Assembly: GCA_036262515.1 (NCBI GenBank)
Contig: DATAIT010000116.1
Location: 1 to 52,367 of the forward strand
Reading direction: 5' to 3'
Length of the DNA stretch: 52,367 nt
Source of the DNA: Acidimicrobiales bacterium
GTDB taxonomy: Bacteria > Actinomycetota > Acidimicrobiia > Acidimicrobiales > GCA-2861595
Shown: piece after piece, positions 42,227-50,434 of the stretch
How positions within the stretch are numbered: position 1 is the first letter of the stretch
How the letters are laid out: the number at the start of each line of letters is the position of its first letter
Translations under genes and position numbers: made by a program
Notes under the pieces: generated by a model
What the model was told of the DNA's origin: nothing
Seen by the model: only the letters and a program-made list of their open reading frames with translations
The model's database searches: none

Positions 42227-42658
42227 TCAGGCCGGCGGCCGGTCCACCAGCGCCTGCACGATCGATCGGTCCCGGCCGTAGGAGAGCAGCTCCATGGCGT
42301 CGTCCAGGGCGAGCCATCGCACCTCGTCGACCTCGGAGTTGGGCTCGAACGCCCCGCTCTCCGGGACCATGGCCCAGTAGCGCGCCACCTTCGGCCGGTC
42401 GAACCGGTCCCGATAGGCGACATCACCGAGGTGCTCGCCGAGCGCGCACCGCAGCCCGGTCTCCTCCTCCACCTCACGAAGGGCGCAGTCCTCGTCCGTC
42501 TCGCCGGGCTCCGCCTTTCCCTTCGGCAGGCTCCAGTCGTCGTACTTCGGCCGGTGGACGAGCAGGATCTCCGTGGCGCGGCCGGCGCCGTCTCCCCGGC
42601 GCCGCCACACCACGCCGCCGGCGGCGCGGACCGGGCCAGGGGGGGTGGACGGGGTCAC
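42227..42658 (-). CDS. Nudix hydrolase, MutT1-type N-terminal half
   Basis: This 143-residue protein has an intact Nudix box: GKAEPGETDEDCALREVEEE followed by TGL. The preceding strand VRAAGGVVWRRRGDG and WSLPKGK match MutT/diadenosine-polyphosphate hydrolases. It starts at GTG 42658, overlapping the histidine phosphatase gene by 4 bp. In mycobacterial MutT1 the Nudix domain and a histidine-phosphatase domain form one protein beside ppk; here they are two coupled genes in the opposite order. Likely substrates are oxidised nucleotides or diadenosine polyphosphates. Confidence 0.92.
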   Translation of the reverse strand: MTPSTPPGPVRAAGGVVWRRRGDGAGRATEILLVHRPKYDDWSLPKGKAEPGETDEDCALREVEEETGLRCALGEHLGDVAYRDRFDRPKVARYWAMVPESGAFEPNSEVDEVRWLALDDAMELLSYGRDRSIVQALVDRPPA

Positions 42659-43128
42659 GCCGCCGGCGGTGTGTAGCAGCCCGTCGTGCGTCCGTCACGG
42701 TCTCGCCGCAGCGCCCACACCGACCCCTTCTGGCAGCGCCCGCCGTCGCCGAGATCCGCTCCCTCACGGGCGAGCACGTCGAGGCACTCGGGGATGACGT
42801 CACCGTGCGAGCACAGCACCACCGCCTGTCCGCCGCCAGGGGCGGTGAGCATGGACCGGATGAGGGCCAGGGCGCGTGGCCCTTCGCCTTCGAACAGGTC
42901 GTTCTCGTTCACCACGTCGAGCCCTCGTGCGACGGCCAGCGGCTCGACGGTGGCGACGCAGCGCACCGTCGGGCTGGCCAGGACCCGCACCACGTCGAAG
43001 GTCTTCAGCTCCCCGACGAGAGCGGCCGCCTGCCGCCCTCCGCGCTCATTGAGTGGCCGGAGGGCGTCGTCCTCCGTCCAGGAGCGCCGGGAGACGGCGA
43101 CGGCGTGCCGGACGAGGAGCACCACCAT
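42655..43128 (-). CDS. SixA-like histidine phosphatase
   Basis: This 157-residue protein of the phosphoglycerate-mutase/SixA superfamily has the RH motif in VVLLVRHAVAVSRRSW, the second basic site in VRVLASPTVRCVATVEPLA and the catalytic His in VVLCSHGDVIPECLDV. It resembles the C-terminal domain of mycobacterial MutT1. GTGA overlap couples it to the Nudix gene. It lies 54 bp behind ppk on the same strand, so ppk, this gene and the Nudix gene probably form an operon under the PHO-box promoter at 45.4 kb. Confidence 0.88.
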   Translation of the reverse strand: MVVLLVRHAVAVSRRSWTEDDALRPLNERGGRQAAALVGELKTFDVVRVLASPTVRCVATVEPLAVARGLDVVNENDLFEGEGPRALALIRSMLTAPGGGQAVVLCSHGDVIPECLDVLAREGADLGDGGRCQKGSVWALRRDRDGRTTGCYTPPAA

Positions 43129-43182
43129 GGGGGAAAGTCTGGTCTGCGGCAGCCTGCCCGCCCAATCGGCGGGCGGCCTCGC

Positions 43183-45318
43183 TCAGGGGAGCTCCGACAC
43201 GAGCGACTGGGCGTCCTTCCGCTGGCGCTCGAGGGCGAGCTCCTGGAGCCGGGAATGGGAGGCCACGCCTTCGACCGTCGGCACCTTCGACCACCGACCG
43301 TCCCCGTCGAGCTGCCAGGCAAGCGTGTCGTCGGCCAGCTCGACGTCGAGGATCTCCTGCAGCCGGACCTGGAGCGCAGGCTGCTCGACGGGCACGACCA
43401 CCTCGATTCGCTTGTCGAGGTTGCGCTGCATCATGTCGGCGGAGCCGATGAGGTAGCGGACGCCGCCCTGCTCTGGTTCGCCGAAGGCGAAGATCCGCGA
43501 GTGCTCGAGGTAGCGCCCGACGACGGATCGGACCCGGATGTTGTCCGACAAGCCGGGAACTCCGGGGCGCAGGGAACACATGCTCCGCACGATCAGGTCG
43601 ATGGACGTTCCTGCGATCGACGCGCTGTACAGCGCATCGATCACGGCCTTGTCGACCAGGCTGTTCATCTTCATGACGATCCGACCGGGCCGCTCGCCGG
43701 CGGCCTCGCCGTCGATGAGCTCCACGATGCGGGCCCGCAGCTGGGTGGGGGCGAGCAGAAGCTTCCGGTACTGATGCTGGCGGCTGTACCCCGTGAGGAA
43801 GTTGAACAGCTCGGTGAGATCCGCACCCAGGTCCGGGTTGGCCGAGAGGAGACCGACGTCCTCGTACATACGCGCCGTCTTGGGGTTGTAGTTGCCGGTG
43901 CCCACGTGGCAGTAGCGCCGGATGCCGTCGTCCTCCTGGCGCACGACGAGGGCGGTCTTGCTGTGGGTCTTGAAGCCGACGAGGCCGTACACGACGTGCA
44001 CGCCCGCCTCTTCCAGGGCGCGGGCCCACGCGATGTTTGCCTGCTCGTCGAAGCGCGCCTTGAGCTCCACGAGGGCGGAAACCTGCTTCCCCCGTTCCGC
44101 CGCCCGGATCAGTGCCTTCACGATGGGACTGTCACCGGAGGTCCGGTAGAGCGTCTGCTTGATCGCAAGCACCTTGGGGTCGCGCGCCGCTTGCCGGACG
44201 AAGGCCTCGACCGTGGTGCGGAAGGAGTCGTACGGGTGGTGGACGAGGATGTCGCGCTCGCGCAGCGCGGCGAACACGTCGACGTGCTCGTCGGCGTCGA
44301 CCAGGAGCCCCGACGGCGTGACGGGCTGCCACGGCTCGTCCTTCAGATCGGGCCGGGCCAGATCGTGCAGCGCCCACAGCGCGGACAAGCCGAGCGGTCC
44401 GTCGAGCACGTAGACGTCGCCGGGCTCCACCTCCAGCTCCCGCTCGAGGAGGTCCCGGGCCTCGTCGCTCATGCTGGTGTCGATCTCGAGGCGGACGGCC
44501 TGCCCGAAGCGGCGCTGGCGCAGCTCCATCTCCACCGCGGCCAGCAGGTCGTCCGCCTCTTCGGAGTCCTCCTGGATCGTGAGGTCCGTGTTCCGCGTGA
44601 CTCGGAACGGATAGTGGCACTCGATCTCCATGCCGGCGAACAGGCGGTCGAGGTGGGCGGCGATCACCTGCTCGAGCGGCACGAAGTTCGCACCGTCCGG
44701 CAGGCCGACGAATCGGGGCAGAAGCGGAGGCACCTTCACGCGGGCGAAGCGACGCTCCGACGTGACAGGGTCGCGCGCGATCACGGCCAGGTTGAGAGAC
44801 AGGTTGGAGATGTAGGGGAACGGGTGTCCCGGGTCGACGGCCAGCGGCGTGAGCACCGGGAAGACGTCGTCGAACACGGCTTGCATGTGCTTCTGGTCGC
44901 CGTGGTCGAGCGAGTCCCAGTCCCGGATGCGGATGCCTGCTTCGGCCAGGGCGGGGACGACGCTGTCGAGAAAGACGCGGGACTGCCGCGTGGCCAGCAC
45001 CCCGAGGCGCTCGCGAATGGCGGCGAGGGTCTCCGCCGGGGTCGAACCGTCCGTGCCGGGCGTTCCGACTCCTGCCGCCACCTGGTCCTTGAGCCCAGCC
45101 ACCCGGACCTGGAAGAACTCGTCGATGTTGCTCGAGAAGATCGCGAGGAACTTGGCCCGCTCGAGGAGCGGGAGGCCCGTGTCCTCGGCGAGCGACAGCA
45201 CCCGCTCCTGGAAGTCGAGCAGGGACAGCTCCCGGTTGAGGTACGGGGGTTCGTTCCCGGTCTCCGGCGGCTGGACCGGTGCCGGCGTCTCTATGAGCTC
45301 GTCGAGCTGCCTGGCCAT
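43183..45318 (-). CDS. ppk: Polyphosphate kinase 1
   Basis: This 711-residue enzyme makes polyphosphate from the ATP gamma-phosphate at the membrane or in granules. The N domain has LNRELSLLDFQERVL and FLAIFSSNIDEFFQVRVAGL. The head domain has YPFRVTRNTDLTIQEDSEEA. The two PLD-like catalytic domains carry the phosphorylated His452 in GFKTHSKTALVV, the nearby GTGNYNPKTARMYEDVGLL, and the second His region FGEPEQGGVRYLIGSADMMQ. ATG 45318 is preferred over GTG 45327 because TAGCGT lies seven bases upstream of the ATG, which implies a leaderless start. A four-unit PHO box precedes it. Confidence 0.95.
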   Translation of the reverse strand: MARQLDELIETPAPVQPPETGNEPPYLNRELSLLDFQERVLSLAEDTGLPLLERAKFLAIFSSNIDEFFQVRVAGLKDQVAAGVGTPGTDGSTPAETLAAIRERLGVLATRQSRVFLDSVVPALAEAGIRIRDWDSLDHGDQKHMQAVFDDVFPVLTPLAVDPGHPFPYISNLSLNLAVIARDPVTSERRFARVKVPPLLPRFVGLPDGANFVPLEQVIAAHLDRLFAGMEIECHYPFRVTRNTDLTIQEDSEEADDLLAAVEMELRQRRFGQAVRLEIDTSMSDEARDLLERELEVEPGDVYVLDGPLGLSALWALHDLARPDLKDEPWQPVTPSGLLVDADEHVDVFAALRERDILVHHPYDSFRTTVEAFVRQAARDPKVLAIKQTLYRTSGDSPIVKALIRAAERGKQVSALVELKARFDEQANIAWARALEEAGVHVVYGLVGFKTHSKTALVVRQEDDGIRRYCHVGTGNYNPKTARMYEDVGLLSANPDLGADLTELFNFLTGYSRQHQYRKLLLAPTQLRARIVELIDGEAAGERPGRIVMKMNSLVDKAVIDALYSASIAGTSIDLIVRSMCSLRPGVPGLSDNIRVRSVVGRYLEHSRIFAFGEPEQGGVRYLIGSADMMQRNLDKRIEVVVPVEQPALQVRLQEILDVELADDTLAWQLDGDGRWSKVPTVEGVASHSRLQELALERQRKDAQSLVSELP

Positions 45319-45325
45319 CGACTCC

Positions 45326-45331
45326 ACGCTA
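45326..45331 (-). promoter_or_regulatory. TAGCGT -10 hexamer, leaderless-type start of ppk
   Basis: On the minus strand TAGCGT is followed after seven bases by ATG 45318. It overlaps the alternative GTG 45327, which argues against that codon. Confidence 0.6.
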
Positions 45332-45367
45332 CGTCAGTCTTCTCGGCGCCCCTGCGCCCGTCTGACG

Positions 45368-45411
45368 CGGTCGTGAACGTGGGGTGAACGTCTTTCGAAC
45401 ACCTGCCGAAC
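45368..45411 (-). promoter_or_regulatory. Four-unit PHO box upstream of ppk
   Basis: On the minus strand four adjacent 11-bp units begin GTTCGG, GTTCGA, GTTCAC and GTTCAC (45411-45401, 45400-45390, 45389-45379, 45378-45368). It ends 36 bases before the TAGCGT hexamer, that is, just upstream of the -35 region. It is the longest PHO box in the window and indicates phosphate-starvation control of polyphosphate synthesis. Confidence 0.8.
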
Positions 45412-45433
45412 AAGGCGGCGGGGCACACCTGCG

Positions 45434-48151
45434 TCAGGCCAACAGGCTCGCCGTGGCGCCCTTCCGTGCAAACTCGGCGAGGGCGGCGGGGGCAAGGGGG
45501 CGGGAGTAGTAGTAGCCCTGCCCGAGCTCGCACCCGATCGTCCGGAGGGCGAGCAGCTGGTCGGTCTCCTCGATCCCTTCGGCCACCATCTTGAGGTTCA
45601 GCCCTTCGCCGAGCCGCACGATGCCCGAGGCCAGGCTCCGCTCGGGAGCCTCCTGGGAGAGGCGCTCGACGAACGAACGGTCGATCTTCAAGACGTCGAA
45701 CGGGAAGCGGTGGAGGTAGCTGAGCGACGAGTAGCCGGTGCCGAAGTCGTCGATGGCGAGCCGCACCCCGAGGTCCTTGAGCAGCCGCAGCGTGCTCACC
45801 GTCTCGTCGTTGTGCTCGAGCAGGACGCTCTCGGTCATCTCGAGCACGAGCTGCGACGGCTCCAGCCCCGACAGCTGCAGCGCGACGGCCACGTCGGTGG
45901 CCAGTCCCGGGTGCAGCAGCTGACGACCGGACAGGTTCACCGAGACCGACGGTGAGGCGTCGCCCCACAGATCCGACCACTGCCGGATCTGCGAGCACGC
46001 CTCCTGGAGGACCCAGCGGCCGATGTCGACGATGAGGGCCGACCACTCGGCGAGGGGGATGAACTCGTTCGGCGCCACCCTGCCGCGCGTCGGATGGTCC
46101 CAGCGGGCCAAGGCCTCCACGCCCACCATGCAGCCGGTCTCCAAGTGGACGATGGGCTGGTATTCGAGCGACAGCTCGTTGCGGGCGACGGCGTGGTGCA
46201 GGTCGCTCTCCAGCCCGGTGCGGTCGACTGCGGCCGTGCGCATGGTGCGCTCGAAGCGCTTGTAGCCGCCGAGTCCCTCGGACTTGGCCCGGTACATCGC
46301 CAGGTCGGCGTTGCGCAGGAGGCTGTCGGCCGTCTCCGCCTCGGGATCGGCCACGGCGATACCGATGCTGAAGCTGAGGAACAGGTCACGGCCGTCGATG
46401 ACGATCGGGGCACGCAGCGTCTCGCTCAGGCGCTCGGCCACGACGTTGGCCTCGGCCTCGAACATGACGTCCTCGAGGAGCACGGCGAACTCGTCGCCGC
46501 CGAGGCGGGCCACCGTGTCGCCCGGCCGGACGACCGCGCTCAGGCGCTCACCCACCGCCTTGAGGAGCAGGTCGCCGGACGCATGGCCGAGGCTGTCGTT
46601 GACCCGCTTGAAGCCGTCGAGGTCGCAGAACAGGACCGCCACCGCCCGCCGGCGCAGGTGCCGCTGGGCCAGGGCGTGGCCGATGCGGTCGCGGAAGAGG
46701 CAGGCGTTGGCCAGCCCGGTGAGCGGATCGTGAAAGGCCTGGTGCACCAGCTGGTCCTCGAGCATCTTGCGCTCGCTGATGTCGCGGGTGTTGAGCACGA
46801 CACCGCGCACGCTCGGCTCGGCCAGCAGATTGGTTATCGCCGTCTCCGACCGGCACCAGTGCCCGGCGCGATGAAGGAGGCCGAGCTCCACGAGGGCCGT
46901 TCCACCCGGCGCGCTCTCCGCCTGGCCGACGGCGTTGAGGAAGACGTCGATGTCGTCGACGTGGACCAGGTCGGCGAAGGCGGTGCCGGTGAGGAGGTCC
47001 GGCTCGTAGCCGAAGACGCGCTCCACCGACGCGCTCTGATAGCGGATGGACCCGTCCGGCTCGAGGATCGTCACCACGTCGGAGGAGTTCTGCACGAGCG
47101 AGCGGAACCGTTCCTCGTTCTTGCGCACCTCCTCCGTGCGCACGCGGACCCGCTCCTCCAGCGTTCGGGCCAGGCTGTGGTTCTCGAGGATGGACAGGTA
47201 CTGGCGGGCGACGAGCAGCAGCATGGTGACCACGAGGTCCCATACGACGAAGGCCTCGATGCTGCCGCCGAAGATCTGCAGTGCACCGGCGGCGGTGATG
47301 GCGCCGAGCACGGCGAGGTACGGGGTGGCCGCTGCCGCCCGGCGGGGGATGGCGTCCTCCGAGGAGTGGCCGTGGAAGCGCCGCCGGCTGCTGGATGCCA
47401 CGAAGAGCAGCCCGAAGCCGATGAACCATCCGCTGTCGATGAGGTTGCCCGACTGGTAGAGACCCTTGGTGGTGAGATAGGTGAAGCCGCTGTCGGCGAC
47501 CGCCAGCGACGTCAGGGCGGCGGAGATGACGACGAGGTTGCCCATCGGCGCGCCGTCGGCCCGGCGGCACTGCGAGATGTAGGCCAGCGCCATGGTCACC
47601 ATCACGACGTCGCCCACCGGGTAGGCGAGGCTGATGACGAGCTGCAGGAGGTGCTGGCCGCCGGCGTGGACCAGCGGTCCCAGTACGACTGCCCAGCTCA
47701 CCACCATGAGCGAGCTCGCCGTGACGAGACCGTCGAGGACCATCCGCACCCTGCTGGCCGAGCTGCGGGCGGTGCTCGGCATCGACAGGAGGGCGGCCAC
47801 GGCCAGGGGCACGGCTCCGAGATAGCCGATGTCGGCCAGCGACGGGAACGGGACCGACCGGTTCAGCACCGTCTCGTACAGGGTCCACGTCGCCTGACCC
47901 AGGCCCCACGACGCGCAGGAGGCGGCGAAGAGGAACCACGCCCGCCTGGACCCGTCGCAGCTGCGGCGGCCGGCTGCCGCGCAGGACACGGCGGCCACGC
48001 CGGCTGCGCTGATCAACCCCACGTTGGATACCAGGCGAGCCGCGACCTCCCCCTGATGGAAGGCGAGGAAGAGGCCCCAGGCCGCGGTCACCGCAGCGGC
48101 GACGAAGACCTCGAACCCGAATGGGACGCTCGACCTTCTCCGCGCACGCAC
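45434..48151 (-). CDS. Membrane GGDEF-EAL protein with PAS domain (c-di-GMP turnover)
   Basis: This 905-residue protein has about eight to nine N-terminal transmembrane helices (residues 10-315) and a short coiled coil (SLARTLEERVRVRTEEVRKN). A PAS domain (about 340-460) follows, then a GGDEF domain (about 475-635) with intact ARLGGDEFAVLL and an I-site RPGD five residues before it. The EAL domain (about 650-895) has VEALARWDHP, VNLSGRQLL, LEMTES, DDFGTGYSSL, KIDRSF and VAEGIE. Both catalytic domains look competent, so it may make and degrade c-di-GMP. It starts at GTG 48151, where a FliA-type promoter would begin the transcript, so it may be leaderless. No flagellar gene is in the window. 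Confidence 0.92.
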   Translation of the reverse strand: MRARRRSSVPFGFEVFVAAAVTAAWGLFLAFHQGEVAARLVSNVGLISAAGVAAVSCAAAGRRSCDGSRRAWFLFAASCASWGLGQATWTLYETVLNRSVPFPSLADIGYLGAVPLAVAALLSMPSTARSSASRVRMVLDGLVTASSLMVVSWAVVLGPLVHAGGQHLLQLVISLAYPVGDVVMVTMALAYISQCRRADGAPMGNLVVISAALTSLAVADSGFTYLTTKGLYQSGNLIDSGWFIGFGLLFVASSSRRRFHGHSSEDAIPRRAAAATPYLAVLGAITAAGALQIFGGSIEAFVVWDLVVTMLLLVARQYLSILENHSLARTLEERVRVRTEEVRKNEERFRSLVQNSSDVVTILEPDGSIRYQSASVERVFGYEPDLLTGTAFADLVHVDDIDVFLNAVGQAESAPGGTALVELGLLHRAGHWCRSETAITNLLAEPSVRGVVLNTRDISERKMLEDQLVHQAFHDPLTGLANACLFRDRIGHALAQRHLRRRAVAVLFCDLDGFKRVNDSLGHASGDLLLKAVGERLSAVVRPGDTVARLGGDEFAVLLEDVMFEAEANVVAERLSETLRAPIVIDGRDLFLSFSIGIAVADPEAETADSLLRNADLAMYRAKSEGLGGYKRFERTMRTAAVDRTGLESDLHHAVARNELSLEYQPIVHLETGCMVGVEALARWDHPTRGRVAPNEFIPLAEWSALIVDIGRWVLQEACSQIRQWSDLWGDASPSVSVNLSGRQLLHPGLATDVAVALQLSGLEPSQLVLEMTESVLLEHNDETVSTLRLLKDLGVRLAIDDFGTGYSSLSYLHRFPFDVLKIDRSFVERLSQEAPERSLASGIVRLGEGLNLKMVAEGIEETDQLLALRTIGCELGQGYYYSRPLAPAALAEFARKGATASLLA

Positions 48152-48158
48152 CGGGGAT

Positions 48159-48187
48159 GCATCGGCGTCCCGAAAGGTGAACTTGAG
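48159..48187 (-). promoter_or_regulatory. FliA (sigma-28)-type promoter of the GGDEF-EAL gene
   Basis: On the minus strand CTCAAG (48187-48182), a 15-base spacer and GCCGATGC (48166-48159) match the sigma-28 pattern CTCA-N15/17-GCCGA. Transcription would start at or next to GTG 48151. Confidence 0.6.
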
Positions 48188-48276
48188 CCAAAAACCCTGG
48201 AACGGCGATTTTCTGCGGAAGCTTCTTTCCAGTTGGATCGTCTGACTTCCCTGACTCGGAGAATCTCGAAGAATCG

Positions 48277-48305
48277 CTCAAGTCGAGTCGAGCGCGCGCC
48301 GAGGA
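48277..48305 (+). promoter_or_regulatory. FliA (sigma-28)-type promoter of the decarboxylase gene
   Basis: CTCAAG (48277-48282), a 15-base spacer and GCCGAGGA (48298-48305) repeat the same pattern in the opposite direction. This leaves a leader of about 45 bases before ATG 48356, which has a good ribosome site. Confidence 0.55.
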
Positions 48306-48355
48306 CCAAATCGGCCGGATCGTGTGCGGGACACGGGTGCGCCAGGGGAGAGCAC

Positions 48356-49552
48356 ATGTCGATCCAGACTGTCCATGCCGTTCCGGCTGCGGATCTCGAC
48401 ACCTGGCCGGCGGCGCTGACCCCCGAAGCGCTCGGGACGTTGTGCGACCCGACGCCCGTGCTGGTGTGCGACACGTCCGTCATCGCGGCGCGCTACGCAG
48501 CCATGCGCGCCTGCCTGCCCGATGTCGGGATCTCGTATGCCGTGAAGTGCAACCCGTCGCCCGCGGTGCTCCGGTCCCTCGTGCACCTCGGTGCCGGGTT
48601 CGAGATCGCATCCCTGTTCGAGCTCGAGATGGTGCGGGCGGCGGGCGGCGACCCGTCGACGGCGCTGTACAGCAACACGGTCAAGCCGGCCGGGCACATC
48701 CGACACGCCTACCTGGGGGGCGTGCGCCGTTTCGGCTTCGACGGCGAGGGAGAGCTGCACAAGCTGGCCGCCCACGCACCCGGCAGCCAGGTCTACGTCC
48801 GGCTTCGGGTCAACGACAACCAGAGCCTGTTCCCGCTCTCGGAGAAGTTCGGGACGTCGGTGGACGAGGCCTGCCGCCTGCTCGTCCTCGCCCGTGATCT
48901 CGGCCTGCACGTGTACGGCGCCACCTTCCACGTCGGCTCACAGTGCGCCGACGCGGGAGCCTGGCCGCGAGCCATCGCCCAGTGCGGCGTGTTGATCCGC
49001 CTCCTCAAGCGGCAGGGCCTGAGTCTCGAGATGCTCGACATCGGAGGCGGGTTCCCGGCCAGGTACTGCGATCCCGTGCCGGAGTTCGACGAGATCGCCG
49101 CCGGCATCCGGACGGCCCTCGACCGCCTGCCCAGCCGCCCGGCGACGGTGGTCGCCGAGCCGGGCCGGTACCTGGTCGCCGAAAGCGGCGTCCTCGTGGC
49201 GACCGTGATCGGTGTGGACGACCGGCGCGACGGCCCGTGGTGCTACCTCGACGTCGGCGGCTACAACGGGCTCATGGAGGCCGTCCAGACGGGCGGCCGC
49301 TGGCGATTCCCGCTGCGCACCGAGGGGCCGGGCACGGCACCGCTCGTCCCCTTCACGGTGACGGGACCCTCGTGCGACAGCAGCGACACGATGTTCTACG
49401 GGGCGCTGCTCCCGGCCGACCTGGCCGAAGGGCAGCGGGTGTTCATCGGTTCGACCGGCGCCTACACGACGAGCTACGCCTCGCACTTCAACGGCTTCCC
49501 GCCGCCCCGATCGTTGTTCACCGACGGCGGGACGTCGCTCCGCGAGTGGTGA
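48356..49552 (+). CDS. Fold-III PLP decarboxylase, ornithine/lysine decarboxylase-like
   Basis: This 398-residue alanine-racemase-fold decarboxylase has the PLP Lys64 in ISYAVKCNPSPAVLRSL, FEIASLFELEMV, HVGSQCADAGAWPRAI, the PLP-phosphate loop DIGGGFPARY, VVAEPGRYLVAESG and the catalytic Cys340 in GPSCDSSDTMFY. The compact length and CDSSD motif fit eukaryotic-like ornithine decarboxylases, which yield putrescine; lysine is also possible. AGGGGAG precedes ATG 48356. It overlaps the next transporter gene by 4 bp, so product and transporter are probably linked. It is divergent from the GGDEF-EAL gene with paired FliA-type promoters. Confidence 0.9.
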   Translation: MSIQTVHAVPAADLDTWPAALTPEALGTLCDPTPVLVCDTSVIAARYAAMRACLPDVGISYAVKCNPSPAVLRSLVHLGAGFEIASLFELEMVRAAGGDPSTALYSNTVKPAGHIRHAYLGGVRRFGFDGEGELHKLAAHAPGSQVYVRLRVNDNQSLFPLSEKFGTSVDEACRLLVLARDLGLHVYGATFHVGSQCADAGAWPRAIAQCGVLIRLLKRQGLSLEMLDIGGGFPARYCDPVPEFDEIAAGIRTALDRLPSRPATVVAEPGRYLVAESGVLVATVIGVDDRRDGPWCYLDVGGYNGLMEAVQTGGRWRFPLRTEGPGTAPLVPFTVTGPSCDSSDTMFYGALLPADLAEGQRVFIGSTGAYTTSYASHFNGFPPPRSLFTDGGTSLREW

Positions 49553-50391
49553 GCGCGCCGTTCGCCGCTGCGCTCCTTGCCGCGGCGTGCTTCGGCACCG
49601 CCTCGGTCCTCCAGCACACGGCGGCGTCGGGCGCCCGGCGCGGCGGCGCCCTCGATCCCCGCGTGCTGATGCGCCTGGCCCGTCGGGGGCCGTACCTGGC
49701 CGGGCTCGGGCTCGACGGCGCCGGGTTCGTGCTCTCCGCCTGGGCGGTCCGGGCGCTGCCGCTGTTCCTCGTGCAGGCGGCGCTGGCCTCGAGTCTCGCC
49801 GTCACGTCGGCGGTCGCCGCCCTCGTCGCCGGTGAGTCGCTGTGCCGGGCCGAGCGGGGCGCCGTCGCCACCATCGTCGTCGGGCTCGTGCTGCTGGCCG
49901 CCTCGGCCGCTCCCGAGCACGCCGCCGCAGGGAGCGCGCTCTCCACTGGCATCGCGCTGGCCGGCCTCCCTGTCCTCGTGGCGGCGGGGGCCTGGGTCGG
50001 ACGGCGCCCGGACAATTCCCGGACCGGGGCGGCGCTCGGCATGCTCGCGGGGCTGGCCTTCGCCGGCTTCGGCATGTCGGGTCGCCTCCTCGGCGCCTCG
50101 GATCGCCCGACCCTCGTCGCCGATCCCCTGGCGTGGGCGCTCGTCGCCTACGTCACCCTCGGGCTCCTGCTCTACGGCGCCGCCCTCCAGCGCGGGCGGG
50201 TGACGACGATCACCGCCGCCTGCGTCGTGGCCGAGACGCTCGTGCCCGCCGCCGTCGGGGTGCTCGCCTTCGGCGACGGCGCCCGGGCGGGGCTCGCTGC
50301 CCTGGCCGTTGCCGGTTTCGGGTTGACGGCGGCGGCTGCCCTGTGGCTCGCTCGCCAGGACCCGACCCCCGTGCTCGCCGCCGCGGCCTGA
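49549..50391 (+). CDS. Multi-pass DMT-superfamily-like membrane protein
   Basis: This 280-residue protein is almost wholly hydrophobic, with about nine to ten helices, beginning with APFAAALLAAACFGTASVLQH and later YLAGLGLDGAGFVLSAWAV and AALASSLAVTSAVAALVAGE. The repeat pattern resembles DMT/EamA-like transporters and the NIPA-like branch, though no diagnostic motif is decisive. GTG 49549 overlaps the decarboxylase stop (GTGA). A coupled transporter suggests export of the diamine or import of the amino acid (inference). Confidence 0.75.
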   Translation: MSAPFAAALLAAACFGTASVLQHTAASGARRGGALDPRVLMRLARRGPYLAGLGLDGAGFVLSAWAVRALPLFLVQAALASSLAVTSAVAALVAGESLCRAERGAVATIVVGLVLLAASAAPEHAAAGSALSTGIALAGLPVLVAAGAWVGRRPDNSRTGAALGMLAGLAFAGFGMSGRLLGASDRPTLVADPLAWALVAYVTLGLLLYGAALQRGRVTTITAACVVAETLVPAAVGVLAFGDGARAGLAALAVAGFGLTAAAALWLARQDPTPVLAAAA

Positions 50392-50407
50392 GGCCGAGCG
50401 GAGACCG

Positions 50408-50427
50408 CCGGCGTTCGGGGTCGCCGG
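50408..50427. terminator. Small hairpin between convergent transporter genes
   Basis: CCGGCG (50408-50413) pairs with CGCCGG (50422-50427) around an 8-base loop, in the 43 bp between the two convergent transporter genes. The short stem makes this a weak call. Confidence 0.35.
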
Positions 50428-50434
50428 TATCAGG

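Noticed and set aside
48152-48355. c-di-GMP riboswitch in the divergent region upstream of the GGDEF-EAL gene
   Set aside because: No GEMM-type conserved core was recognisable, and the FliA-type promoter leaves no room for a leader before GTG 48151.
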